Origin: Chitinophagaceae bacterium
GTDB taxonomy: Bacteria > Bacteroidota > Bacteroidia > Chitinophagales > Chitinophagaceae
Direction: 5' to 3'
Length of the DNA: 64,000 nt
NCBI GenBank assembly: GCA_004173235.1
Contig: SEAC01000015.1
Coordinates: 558,001 to 622,000, forward strand
Numbering within the stretch: position 1 is the first letter of the stretch; every line of letters starts with the position of its first letter. Made by a program: the position numbers and the translations under genes. Of the stretch, positions 18,418-26,310 are shown one piece after another. The notes under the pieces were generated by a model, which had not been told where the DNA came from, ran no database searches, and was given only the letters and a program-made list of their open reading frames with translations.

Positions 18418-21021
18418 ATGGCGAAGAACCTTTTAATTGTGGAGTCTCCTGCTAAGGCAAAGACCATTGAAAAGATCCTGGGAAAGGACTTCGAGGTGAA
18501 GAGCTGCTATGGCCATATCCGTGACCTCGAGAAGGGCGATATGGGCATCGATGTGCAGAACGGATTCCGTCCCCACTATAAAATTTCCGACGACAAGCAG
18601 AAAGTCGTTTCCGAACTGAAGTCCCTCGCGCGTAAGAGCGGCGAGGTTTGGCTCGCAACGGATGAGGACCGTGAAGGAGAAGCCATTTCGTGGCACCTTT
18701 GCGAAGTGCTCGGCCTCGATCCGCTGACTACCAAGCGCATCGTGTTCCACGAAATCACGAAGCCCGCCATCCTCGGCGCGGTAGAAAACCCGCGTACCGT
18801 GAACATGGACCTCGTGAACGCGCAGCAGGCCCGCCGGGTGCTCGATCGCATCGTTGGTTTCGAGCTCAGCCCCGTGTTGTGGCGCAAGATGAGCATGAAG
18901 AACAACCTCTCCGCCGGCCGCGTGCAGAGTGTTGCGGTGCGGATCATCGTGGAGCGCGAACGCGAGATCAACGCTTTCAGCAGCCAGAGCTCCTTCAAGC
19001 TGGAAGCGCTGTTCACTGCCGATGATGCCGGCGGCCGCCCCGTGACCTTCAAGGCGGAAGGCAACAAGTTCAGCAAAGCCGAAGACGCAGAAGCTTTCCT
19101 GGAAAGCTGCAAGGGCGCCAACTATACCGTAAAAGATATACAGGTGAAACCCACGCGCCGCTCGCCTGCTGCGCCCTTCACCACCTCCACGCTGCAGCAG
19201 GAAGCAAGCCGCAAGCTGGGGTACGGCGTTGCGCGCACGATGCTGCTGGCACAGAAGCTTTATGAAAGCGGTCTCATCACCTATATGCGTACCGACAGTG
19301 TCAACCTGAGTGATACTGCGCGGGGAGATATCCAGGGTGCCGTCAACAGCATGTACGGCGACCGCTACCACCAGCATCGCAAATACAAGAACAAGAACGA
19401 GTCGGCACAGGAAGCGCACGAAGCCATCCGACCCACGTACATGCAGCAAACCACCATCGACGACCCGGATACGCGTCGCCTTTATGAGCTGATCTGGAAG
19501 CGTACGATGGCCTCGCAGATGTCGGATGCGGAACTTGAAAAGACGATCGCCAAAATATCCATCTCCATCAATGGCGCTGAGCTGCAGGCAGAGGGTGAGG
19601 TGATGAAGTTCGAAGGCTTCATGAAAGTGTACCGCGAAAGCTCCGACGACGAAACGGAAGAAGAAGGTGCAGCCGAGGAGCAGAAGGAAGGCATGCTTCC
19701 GCCGCTCCGCCCGGGGCAGCAGCTTCCGATGAAGGCGATGAGCGCCATAGAGCGCTTTACGCGGCCGCAGCCACGCTACACGGAAGCATCGCTCGTAAAA
19801 AAACTTGAAGAGCTCGGCATCGGCCGTCCTTCCACCTACGCTCCCACTATTTCTACCATCCTCAAGCGGGGTTACGTGGAGAAGCGCGATAAAGATGGCG
19901 TGCGCCGCGAGTTCCGCGTGCTCACACTCCGCGACGACGTCATCACAAAACGCAGCGACAGTGAAAATACAGGTGCCGAAAAAAGCAAGCTATTCCCTAC
20001 CGACCTCGGTATGGTGGTGACCGACTTCCTGAAGCAATACTTCGACGACATCATGGATTACGGCTTTACCGCCCGCATCGAAGAAGAGTTCGACGAAGTG
20101 GCGCAAGGCAAGTTGCAGTGGAACAAGATGATCGGCGCCTTCTATAGCCCGTTCAAGAAGGATGTAGACAAGACCATTGAAACTGCGGAACGCATTTCTG
20201 GCGAGCGCGAGCTCGGCAACGACCCCGTGACCGGCAAGCAGATCATCGCGCGCATGGGCCGTTTTGGTCCGATGGTGCAGATCGGCAAGACCGACGACGA
20301 GGAAAAGCCCCGCTACGCGAAGCTGAAACAAAATCAAAGCATCGAAACGATCTCGCTTGCGGAAGCGCTGGAACTGTTTCAGCTGCCGAAGACGCTGGGC
20401 GAATACCAGGGCCAGGAAGTATCCGTCAACAGCGGGCGCTTCGGTCCGTATGTGAAATTCGGCGAGCAATTCGTTTCCATCCCCAAGGGCCACGACCCGA
20501 TGGATGTGGATATGGATGCAGCCATCGCGCTCATCACACAAAAGCAGGAAGCGGATGCGCCCATCGGCCACTACCAGGAGCAACCGGTGACCAAAGGCAA
20601 AGGCCGTTTTGGTCCTTTCCTGAAGTGGGGCGATCTGTACATCAACGTGCCGAAGGCTTACGATTACGACAATCTCACGCAGCATGACATCAATGAACTC
20701 GTAGGCAAAAAGCTCGAGAAGGAATCGAATCGCTTCATCCAGCAATGGCCCGAAGAAAAGATCACCATCGAAAACGGCCGCTGGGGCCCGTTCATCCGCT
20801 TTGGCAAAAAGATGCTGAAGTTGAGCCGCAGTGCCGAAGGCGAAAAGCTGACGCCCGAGCAGGCAGCGCAGCTTCCACTCGATAATGTGAAGAAGATGAT
20901 CGAGGAGCAGGTGCCGGATGCATTCACGAAGAAGGTGCGCGCGGCGGCATCGAAAGCGCCCGGGAAAAAAGCGGCTCCCAAAAAAGCGGCGGCGAAAAAA
21001 GCCGCACCTAAGAAAAAATAA
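18418..21021 (+). CDS. topA: DNA topoisomerase I
   Basis: 867 residues. It relaxes negative supercoils through a tyrosine-DNA intermediate. The TOPRIM domain opens with LLIVESPAKAKTIEKILG, and the acidic DEDREGE follows near residue 83. The active-site Tyr is in ITYMRTDSVNLS. In place of the Cys4 zinc fingers of E. coli TopA, the C-terminal part has several repeats of the form GRFGPxxxxG (about residues 612, 670, 725, 785), the TopA C-terminal repeat of Bacteroidota. The tail is a Lys/Ala/Pro-rich run of about 30 residues, probably contacting DNA. Confidence 0.96.
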   Translation: MAKNLLIVESPAKAKTIEKILGKDFEVKSCYGHIRDLEKGDMGIDVQNGFRPHYKISDDKQKVVSELKSLARKSGEVWLATDEDREGEAISWHLCEVLGLDPLTTKRIVFHEITKPAILGAVENPRTVNMDLVNAQQARRVLDRIVGFELSPVLWRKMSMKNNLSAGRVQSVAVRIIVEREREINAFSSQSSFKLEALFTADDAGGRPVTFKAEGNKFSKAEDAEAFLESCKGANYTVKDIQVKPTRRSPAAPFTTSTLQQEASRKLGYGVARTMLLAQKLYESGLITYMRTDSVNLSDTARGDIQGAVNSMYGDRYHQHRKYKNKNESAQEAHEAIRPTYMQQTTIDDPDTRRLYELIWKRTMASQMSDAELEKTIAKISISINGAELQAEGEVMKFEGFMKVYRESSDDETEEEGAAEEQKEGMLPPLRPGQQLPMKAMSAIERFTRPQPRYTEASLVKKLEELGIGRPSTYAPTISTILKRGYVEKRDKDGVRREFRVLTLRDDVITKRSDSENTGAEKSKLFPTDLGMVVTDFLKQYFDDIMDYGFTARIEEEFDEVAQGKLQWNKMIGAFYSPFKKDVDKTIETAERISGERELGNDPVTGKQIIARMGRFGPMVQIGKTDDEEKPRYAKLKQNQSIETISLAEALELFQLPKTLGEYQGQEVSVNSGRFGPYVKFGEQFVSIPKGHDPMDVDMDAAIALITQKQEADAPIGHYQEQPVTKGKGRFGPFLKWGDLYINVPKAYDYDNLTQHDINELVGKKLEKESNRFIQQWPEEKITIENGRWGPFIRFGKKMLKLSRSAEGEKLTPEQAAQLPLDNVKKMIEEQVPDAFTKKVRAAASKAPGKKAAPKKAAAKKAAPKKK

Positions 21022-21026
21022 GCAGA

Positions 21027-21048
21027 GAGGCCTTCGGGCCTCTTTTTT
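21027..21048 (+). terminator. topA terminator
   Basis: GAGGCC (21027-21032), TTCG loop, GGCCTC (21037-21042) and a run of six T. A stable UUCG-type hairpin just after the stop codon. Confidence 0.85.
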
Positions 21049-21140
21049 ATGTTGAAAACAATCTGCGCCGCGTGGCTGCTCCTTACGTAAACTTGCAGGA
21101 ACCCAACACGGCTTGGTATCATATTGGAAACAGTGCGTTT

Positions 21141-22007
21141 ATGGAACAAACCAAGGAGATATATGCCCTTCTGAACCTGATCGAAGATCCCGATGAGGAA
21201 GTGTTCGGCGCCGTGTCGAGCCGCATCGTGGAGTTCGGCCGCCAGATCGTTCCCAACCTGGAAAATCTTTGGGAGAACACGGTTAGCGAGCAGGTGCAGA
21301 ACCGCATTGAGATCCTGATCCATAAGCTGCACGTCACCGACCTGCGCGAAGACTTCCGTCAGTGGTCGCTTGCGGGCCACCACGACCTGATGGTGGGTGC
21401 CTTGCTCGCTGCAAAGTTCCAGTACCCCGATCTCACCACGGCCGCCATCGTGCAGGAAATTGAAAAGCTGCGACGCAACATATGGCTGGAGCTGAATAAC
21501 TACCTCACGCCGCTCGAGCAGGTGCGTATCGTTACGGGCATTCTTTACGGCTACTTTGGGTTGAAGGGCACCGAGACGGCCTATACCGACGTCAACGAAT
21601 TCCTGCTGCACAAAACGCTCGAAAGCCGCCGTGGCAACCAAGCGGGCAATGGCCTGCTTTACCTCATTCTTTGCGAGTTGCTCGACCTTCCGGTGCGCGC
21701 CATCGGCATTCCACGGCAGTTCATCCTCGCCTACTTCAAGCCTGGCTACAGCGCCGAAGATCTTGATCAGCCTATCAGCAAGATCGAGTTCTTCATTGAC
21801 CCTACTTCGGGAATGGTGTTCACCCACAAAGACCTCGAGTTGTATTTCAAGCGCATCCAGGTGCCGGCTGTTCCCTCCTACTTCCGCCCTTCGCCCAATA
21901 AGCGCGTCATTCAAACGCTGCTGCTGGAAATGGCGAAGTGCTTCGACAACGAGAAGGAATACTATAAAAAAGACGAGCTCGACGAGTTGGCGGACCTGTT
22001 GGATTAA
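21141..22007 (+). CDS. Transglutaminase-like superfamily protein
   Basis: 288 residues from the ATG at 21141. An in-frame start at 21072 is disfavoured because a TAAACTTG promoter-like box (21088-21095) lies inside that extension. The first 100 residues are helical and acidic. The middle (YLTPLEQVRIVTGILYGYFGLKG, then RRGNQAGNGLLYLILCELLDLPVRAIGIPRQFILAY) matches the SirB1/transglutaminase-like fold. The catalytic Cys position in RGNQAGNGLLY is not a Cys, so it is probably not a working protease or transglutaminase. The role is unknown. Confidence 0.75.
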   Translation: MEQTKEIYALLNLIEDPDEEVFGAVSSRIVEFGRQIVPNLENLWENTVSEQVQNRIEILIHKLHVTDLREDFRQWSLAGHHDLMVGALLAAKFQYPDLTTAAIVQEIEKLRRNIWLELNNYLTPLEQVRIVTGILYGYFGLKGTETAYTDVNEFLLHKTLESRRGNQAGNGLLYLILCELLDLPVRAIGIPRQFILAYFKPGYSAEDLDQPISKIEFFIDPTSGMVFTHKDLELYFKRIQVPAVPSYFRPSPNKRVIQTLLLEMAKCFDNEKEYYKKDELDELADLLD

Positions 22008-22029
22008 GTGAAGGGAGGAAGCAACGATT

Positions 22030-22113
22030 CACCGCGAAGCAGCGAAGACAAGAACATTCCACGCAACGTGCGTACTTCTTTATGGAAGCCTTTTTTGCTT
22101 CTTTCTTCGCGGT
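22030..22113. repeat. Short-unit intergenic repeat with inverted arms (locus E)
   Basis: The left arm has ACCGCGAAG then CAGCGAAGAC (22031-22049). The right arm has CTTCTTTCTTCGCGGT (22098-22113). ACCGCGAAG pairs perfectly with CTTCGCGGT. A small ACGCA/TGCGT hairpin (22061-22073) sits between. Both flanking genes are on the plus strand. Confidence 0.75.
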
Positions 22114-22126
22114 TAAAAACCTTCTT

Positions 22127-22134
22127 TATCTTTA
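22127..22134 (+). promoter_or_regulatory. -7 box-like TATCTTTA before the tRNA-binding protein gene
   Basis: One mismatch to TAnnTTTG, seven bases before the ATG at 22142, the same spacing as at panD. Confidence 0.4.
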
Positions 22135-22141
22135 AAATCTT

Positions 22142-22480
22142 ATGTCGCTTATCACTTGGCAGGACTTTGAAAAAATCGATATCCGCACGGGCACCGTCGT
22201 GTCGGCGGAGGAGTTTGAAGGCGCACGCAAGCCTGCCTACAAGCTGCAGGTCGACTTCGGGCCTGAGCTGGGCGTGAAGCGCTCTTCGGCGCAGATAACA
22301 GCGCACTACAACCCGCTCGATCTGATCGGCACGCAGGTATTGGCGGTGGTAAACTTCCCTCCGAAGCAGATCGCAAATTTCTTTTCGGAATGCCTCGTGC
22401 TCGGCATCTACGACGATGCGGGCGACGTGGTGCTGCTGCAGCCCCGCACCGCGGTGTCCAACGGATCTAAAGTAGGATGA
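22142..22480 (+). CDS. CsaA-like tRNA-binding protein
   Basis: 112 residues. The fold is a single OB-type tRNA-binding domain: FEKIDIRTGTVVSAEEF, then KPAYKLQVDFGPELGVKRSSAQIT and VLAVVNFPPKQI, matching CsaA and the C-terminal domain of some methionyl-tRNA synthetases. CsaA homologues bind tRNA and have been linked to chaperone activity. The stop overlaps the start of ogt by four bases, so the two are translationally coupled. Confidence 0.88.
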   Translation: MSLITWQDFEKIDIRTGTVVSAEEFEGARKPAYKLQVDFGPELGVKRSSAQITAHYNPLDLIGTQVLAVVNFPPKQIANFFSECLVLGIYDDAGDVVLLQPRTAVSNGSKVG

Positions 22481-22956
22481 TGCGCACTTGTATTTCTACA
22501 CCCATCGGCTTCCTGCACATTTCATCCGAAGATGGAAAGATATCCGTCATTCATTTCAGTGATGAACCGCTTGAAGGCCGGTACGACAAAGCTCCGGAAC
22601 TGGAAGCATGCATGCGGCAGCTCGAAGAATATTTTGCGGGCTCGCGAACCGTTTTCGATTTCCCGATGCAGCAGAATGGAACGGAGTTTCAGCAACGCGT
22701 GTGGCAAGGGTTGCTAGCCATTCCCTTCGGCCGCACACAGAGTTACATGGAGTTGTCCAAACGCCTGGGCGATGTCAAGGCCATCCGCGCCGTAGGCACT
22801 GCCAACGGCCGCAACAACCTCGCTATCGTAGTTCCCTGCCACCGCGTCATCGGCTCCGACCGCTCGCTAACCGGCTACGCCGGCGGACTCCACCGTAAGC
22901 AATGGCTACTGGCGCACGAGGCAAAATTTGCGCGCGGAGTCCAGACTTTGTTTTAG
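22477..22956 (+). CDS. ogt: Methylated-DNA-[protein]-cysteine S-methyltransferase
   Basis: 159 residues. The active-site motif IVVPCHRVIGSD contains the acceptor Cys, and the helix-turn-helix segment (QQRVWQGLLAIPFGRTQSY and RAVGTANGRNNLA) is intact. It repairs O6-methylguanine by a one-time transfer of the alkyl group. The ATGATG gives a possible second start three bases later. There is no AraC/Ada domain, so this is the Ogt form. Confidence 0.93.
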   Translation: MMRTCISTPIGFLHISSEDGKISVIHFSDEPLEGRYDKAPELEACMRQLEEYFAGSRTVFDFPMQQNGTEFQQRVWQGLLAIPFGRTQSYMELSKRLGDVKAIRAVGTANGRNNLAIVVPCHRVIGSDRSLTGYAGGLHRKQWLLAHEAKFARGVQTLF

Positions 22957-22978
22957 ATGTGCCCGACGGGCAATGACA

Positions 22979-23018
22979 CCAAAGGCGTCGCTCAAGCGAC
23001 GCCTTTGGCTACTTTTTT
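22979..23018. terminator. Bidirectional hairpin terminator after ogt and cdd
   Basis: A perfect 14-bp stem, CCAAAGGCGTCGCT (22979-22992) with its complement (22995-23008), 2-base nominal loop, followed by CTACTTTTTT. It lies between convergent ogt and cdd. Confidence 0.85.
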
Positions 23019-23032
23019 CACTTCTGTGCACT

Positions 23033-23518
23033 TCAGCGCAGCTCTTCACTCGTAAACGCAAGCGGCAGCAAAGCCTTCGCATTGTCGATCACGTACACCA
23101 CGCCGGTCATCCCGCCGAGGATCAGTTTGATGGGATGCCCGAGGCGCGACTCAAACTCCTGGAGCGACTGGCGGCAAATGCCACAGGGAGAGATCGGGTG
23201 ATCGCTTTTATGGCCCTCTCCTTTGTAGCTGATCGCGATAACGTCCACCGGAACACGCGGGAACACGGATGATGCGGAGGCAAGCAGCACGCGCTCCGCG
23301 CACAGGCCTACGGGGAACGATGCATTCTCCTGGTTGGAGCCGGTAATGATCTCGCCATTGGCCAGGCGCGCAACTGCACCTACCTGGAAGTGCGAATAAG
23401 GTGCGTATGCATTGGCAGTCACCTCACGTGCTTCATTGAGCAACCATTGTTCCTGCTCGTCCAGTTCGTCGATGCTGTCGTATACCTTGTAGTTGAATTC
23501 GAATTTTGTTTCTTTCAT
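23033..23518 (-). CDS. cdd: Cytidine deaminase
   Basis: 161 residues from the ATG at 23518 (MKETKF); another ATG at 23539 is possible. Zinc motif parts are CAERVLLA (the Cys-Ala-Glu form of the first motif) and PCGICRQ. It deaminates cytidine and deoxycytidine for pyrimidine salvage. N-terminal residues FNYKVYDSIDELDEQEQ are shared with Bacteroidota homologues and exclude a shorter start. It is downstream of lepB on the same strand but separated by a terminator and a repeat array. Confidence 0.92.
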   Translation of the reverse strand: MKETKFEFNYKVYDSIDELDEQEQWLLNEAREVTANAYAPYSHFQVGAVARLANGEIITGSNQENASFPVGLCAERVLLASASSVFPRVPVDVIAISYKGEGHKSDHPISPCGICRQSLQEFESRLGHPIKLILGGMTGVVYVIDNAKALLPLAFTSEELR

Positions 23519-23618
23519 GCTTTTTGTCGTTGGGTTCATAAACGCATTCTTGTTCACGTACGGAGACAAAAATGCCCCCCGATTCGCGGAGGGCAGTTAA
23601 AAATAAGAAATTCCGGGG

Positions 23619-23790
23619 AAATGCGCACGGAATTCACGGAACACACGGAATGCCTGCTTACTACCTTGGAAGAAATGCGCACGGAATGCTCGGAATACAC
23701 GGAATGTGTAACTGCTTCCCGAAAAAAAGACGTTGCACTGCAACGTCTCTCGTTCTTTTTCCGTGATTTCCGTGGATTCCGTGCGCCTCA
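23619..23790. repeat. Short-unit intergenic repeat with doubled left arm (locus F)
   Basis: Two left arms (23619-23654 and 23671-23707) each start GCGCACGGAAT and continue with CACGGAA/CTCGGAA units. The right arm (23756-23790) is the inverted form (CCGTGATTTCCGTGG and so on) and ends exactly on the lepB stop codon. The lepB terminator lies between the arms. Confidence 0.82.
23721..23748 (-). terminator. lepB terminator
   Basis: Stem AGACGTTG/CAACGTCT (23728-23735 with 23741-23748). On the minus strand it is followed by seven T. Confidence 0.8.
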
Positions 23791-25338
23791 CCTTACAATC
23801 CGGAAGATCCGGTTCCAGCGCGGGCCGCTATCATACGAGAACCAGATCATCCAGGCCTTGCCTACCACGCGGTCTTCGGGCACAAAGCCCCAGAAGCGGC
23901 TATCCTGCGACTCATGTCGGTTGTCACCCATCATCCAGTAGTAGTCCATTTTGAACGTATAGGTTGTAGTTTCCTTTCCGTTGACAAAGAACTTGCCGTT
24001 CTGCGTATAGAATTCGTTGTGCTCGTAGTTGCGGATGGCGCGCTCGTAAACACTATAGTTCTGCGCCGTGAGCTGGAGGGTAGCGCCCTTTTTCGGGATC
24101 CATAGCGGTCCGAAATAATCCACCGTCCACTTGTGCAGCGTGTCGTAGGGAAACAGGTTGTTGCCCCAATACGCCGGCTGCACATTTGCAGGATCTTCGA
24201 GCAGCGGGCGCAGGTTTTTAAATTGCGCATCGGCTTTCATATTCGCTACACCTTCGGCCGTCAGCATCATTTCGTATTGATTCTGGCCCTTCGGTTCGAA
24301 CTGGCTGGGGTCGTTGATGTCGACATTGAAGCGGCGCTTCATCGTTTCCTCATCGAGTTGCTGTCCGGCCGTTTCCACCCGGTAGCGGATCTGCGATTGC
24401 GGTGGTGCTTCAGCGGGCTGGCCGTTGATGAACACTTGTCCGCCGCGCACTTCGAGCTGGTCGCCGGCAACACCCACGCAGCGCTTGATGTAGTTGTCCG
24501 ACTTATCAATGGGATGCACCACGATCGGAAATTCCTCGCGGTTGGAAAGGATGTATTGCGCTTCCTGGCTGCCGCGCTCTGCCTGGCGCTTGATATCGTA
24601 ATAGGGACGCAGCGACTGGAAGTCGGGGTGGTTGATGACGGTGTCGCCTGCTGGGAAGTTGAAGACCACTACATCGCCCCGCTTCACGGGCGATGCGAAC
24701 CAACGCACATAAGGCAGCTGGATGAGCGTGCTGTAGGAGCGCGACTTCGTGCCGGGGATGTAGTTGTGCACGAAGGGAATGGAAAGCGGTGTATTTGGGA
24801 GACGCGGTCCGTAGCTGAACTTGCTCACGAACAGGAAGTCGTTCACGAGCAGCGTCTTTTCCATGGATCCGGAGGGAATGGTGTAGGCTTCAAAAACAAA
24901 AATGCGAATGAGCGTTGCCGCAACGATGGCAAACACGGCAGCATCCACCCACTCGCGCCAGCTGGGCTTCTTGTACATTTTAACGCGCTCCGGACCAATA
25001 AAGCGCGCGGCCTCATCGTTGGGTAAATACGAGATGTAACCTCCAAGCGTGAGTGCCGTAAGCGCGTGGCTGCCGAAGCTCCACTTGCCAAACACTTTCA
25101 CGAATTCGATATAAATGCCGAGCGTGATGAACCAGCCAACAACGGGAATCAATTGCCAGAAGAACCAATGTTTCGGACGCTTTGCGATGTCGAGCATCAC
25201 CCACGTGTTGTAAAAAGGAACAAGGCCTTTCCATCCGGGCTGGCCGGCTTTTGGAAAGAGGCGATGTAAACCGATGGCGGGAAGCAGGAAGATGAGAAGG
25301 GAAATGCCGAACACAATCAGGAAGTGGTCTAAGGCCAT
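23788..25338 (-). CDS. lepB: Signal peptidase I, long Bacteroidota form
   Basis: 516 residues, well above the usual length. It removes signal peptides from exported proteins at the inner membrane. The first about 110 residues hold four or so hydrophobic segments, including a GW..LVPFYNTWVMLDIAKRP block like DUF5684 membrane domains. The peptidase part has box B with the nucleophile in IPSGSMEKTLL, the general-base Lys in NYIKRCVGVAGD, and box E in MGDNRHESQDSR. A large insertion of about 150 residues between box D and box E explains the length and is common in this phylum. An exact -7 box lies 19 bases upstream. Confidence 0.93.
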   Translation of the reverse strand: MALDHFLIVFGISLLIFLLPAIGLHRLFPKAGQPGWKGLVPFYNTWVMLDIAKRPKHWFFWQLIPVVGWFITLGIYIEFVKVFGKWSFGSHALTALTLGGYISYLPNDEAARFIGPERVKMYKKPSWREWVDAAVFAIVAATLIRIFVFEAYTIPSGSMEKTLLVNDFLFVSKFSYGPRLPNTPLSIPFVHNYIPGTKSRSYSTLIQLPYVRWFASPVKRGDVVVFNFPAGDTVINHPDFQSLRPYYDIKRQAERGSQEAQYILSNREEFPIVVHPIDKSDNYIKRCVGVAGDQLEVRGGQVFINGQPAEAPPQSQIRYRVETAGQQLDEETMKRRFNVDINDPSQFEPKGQNQYEMMLTAEGVANMKADAQFKNLRPLLEDPANVQPAYWGNNLFPYDTLHKWTVDYFGPLWIPKKGATLQLTAQNYSVYERAIRNYEHNEFYTQNGKFFVNGKETTTYTFKMDYYWMMGDNRHESQDSRFWGFVPEDRVVGKAWMIWFSYDSGPRWNRIFRIVR

Positions 25339-25357
25339 CAGTATTTCTTTAAGCGAT

Positions 25358-25365
25358 CAAAATTA
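25358..25365 (-). promoter_or_regulatory. lepB -7 box (TAATTTTG)
   Basis: Exact TAnnTTTG on the minus strand, 19 bases before the lepB ATG. Confidence 0.5.
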
Positions 25366-25434
25366 GTTTTTTATATAGGTTGCGGGCCCGATATTACGCA
25401 AAGTTTTGCTAAAAACGCCCGCTGCATAAGCCCT

Positions 25435-26310
25435 ATGGACCGCTTCACCATACGAGACATTGAGAACCTGTGCCGCATCAAGGCACACACGCTGCGCATT
25501 TGGGAGCAGCGCTACGACTTCTTCCAGGCGAAACGTAAAGAGAGTCTTCATCGTTTTTACGATAGCGAAGATCTGCGGTTACTCCTGCAGGTGGCCTTCT
25601 TGTATCATGGTGGCTGGAAGGTTTCGCGCATCGCCGCACTGGGCGCCGCAGGTCTTAACGCTGCTGTGCAGGGCGCATTGCAGGAACCTACAAGCGATGA
25701 GCAGGATGTGGTGATGCTTCTGTCGTCGGCCTCTGTATTCGACGAACCGGCCTTCCGTTCGCGCCTCGATGCAATCGTGAAGCAAAAGGGTTTGGAGCAT
25801 GCCGTGCTGCAGGTTTGTTTCCCGTTTTTGCAGCGCGTTGGCGACCTCTGGCTTACCAATCACGTGGTGCCTGCGCAGGAACATTTTTCATCGTACCTCA
25901 TTCAGCATAAGATCATCGCGGAAACCGACAGCCTTCCACGCGTTGAGCCCAAACACCCGCCGGTGCTGCTTTTCACGCCGCGCGGCGAGCACCACGAGCT
26001 GCCCCTGCTTTTCCTGAACTACCTGCTTCGTTTTTACGGGTGGCCGGTCATTTATCTCGGCACCAACCAGGACGTGCTCCGCCTTCCGGAAGCCATCGAA
26101 GCGCAGGCAGAGGTGCTCTACCTGCACTTGCTTACCAACCTCACAGGCGATCTGCCCGACGATTACTTCGACACTTTGTGCAAGCGCTATCCCGCCAAAA
26201 CGATCGTCGCATCGGGCCGCGCGGTACACGACGCACAACGCTCCTTCCACAACCTGGTATTATTGAAAAGTGATGAAGCCATCACGCGTTTCGTGCGCAA
26301 CGGTCTTTAA
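25435..26310 (+). CDS. MerR-family regulator with CarH/LitR-type B12-binding region
   Basis: 291 residues. Residues 1-70 are a MerR winged helix (FTIRDIENLCRIKAHTLRIWEQRY). Residues about 100-165 form a helical cap with W139-x9-E149-H150, the motif that stacks over adenosylcobalamin in the photoreceptor CarH. Residues 175-285 look like the Rossmann B12 domain: TPRGEHHELPLLFLNYLLRFYGW, then VIYLGTNQ, with His187 in the place of the lower axial ligand. CarH dimers or tetramers repress carotenoid genes in the dark and release DNA in light. No carotenoid gene is in the window. Its TAA overlaps the TAA of the convergent sigma-54 regulator. Confidence 0.8.
   Translation: MDRFTIRDIENLCRIKAHTLRIWEQRYDFFQAKRKESLHRFYDSEDLRLLLQVAFLYHGGWKVSRIAALGAAGLNAAVQGALQEPTSDEQDVVMLLSSASVFDEPAFRSRLDAIVKQKGLEHAVLQVCFPFLQRVGDLWLTNHVVPAQEHFSSYLIQHKIIAETDSLPRVEPKHPPVLLFTPRGEHHELPLLFLNYLLRFYGWPVIYLGTNQDVLRLPEAIEAQAEVLYLHLLTNLTGDLPDDYFDTLCKRYPAKTIVASGRAVHDAQRSFHNLVLLKSDEAITRFVRNGL

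Noticed and set aside
23619-23790. Repeat array considered as a CRISPR
   Set aside because: Units are only 7-8 bp with no constant spacer length, arms are inverted, and no cas gene is in the window.
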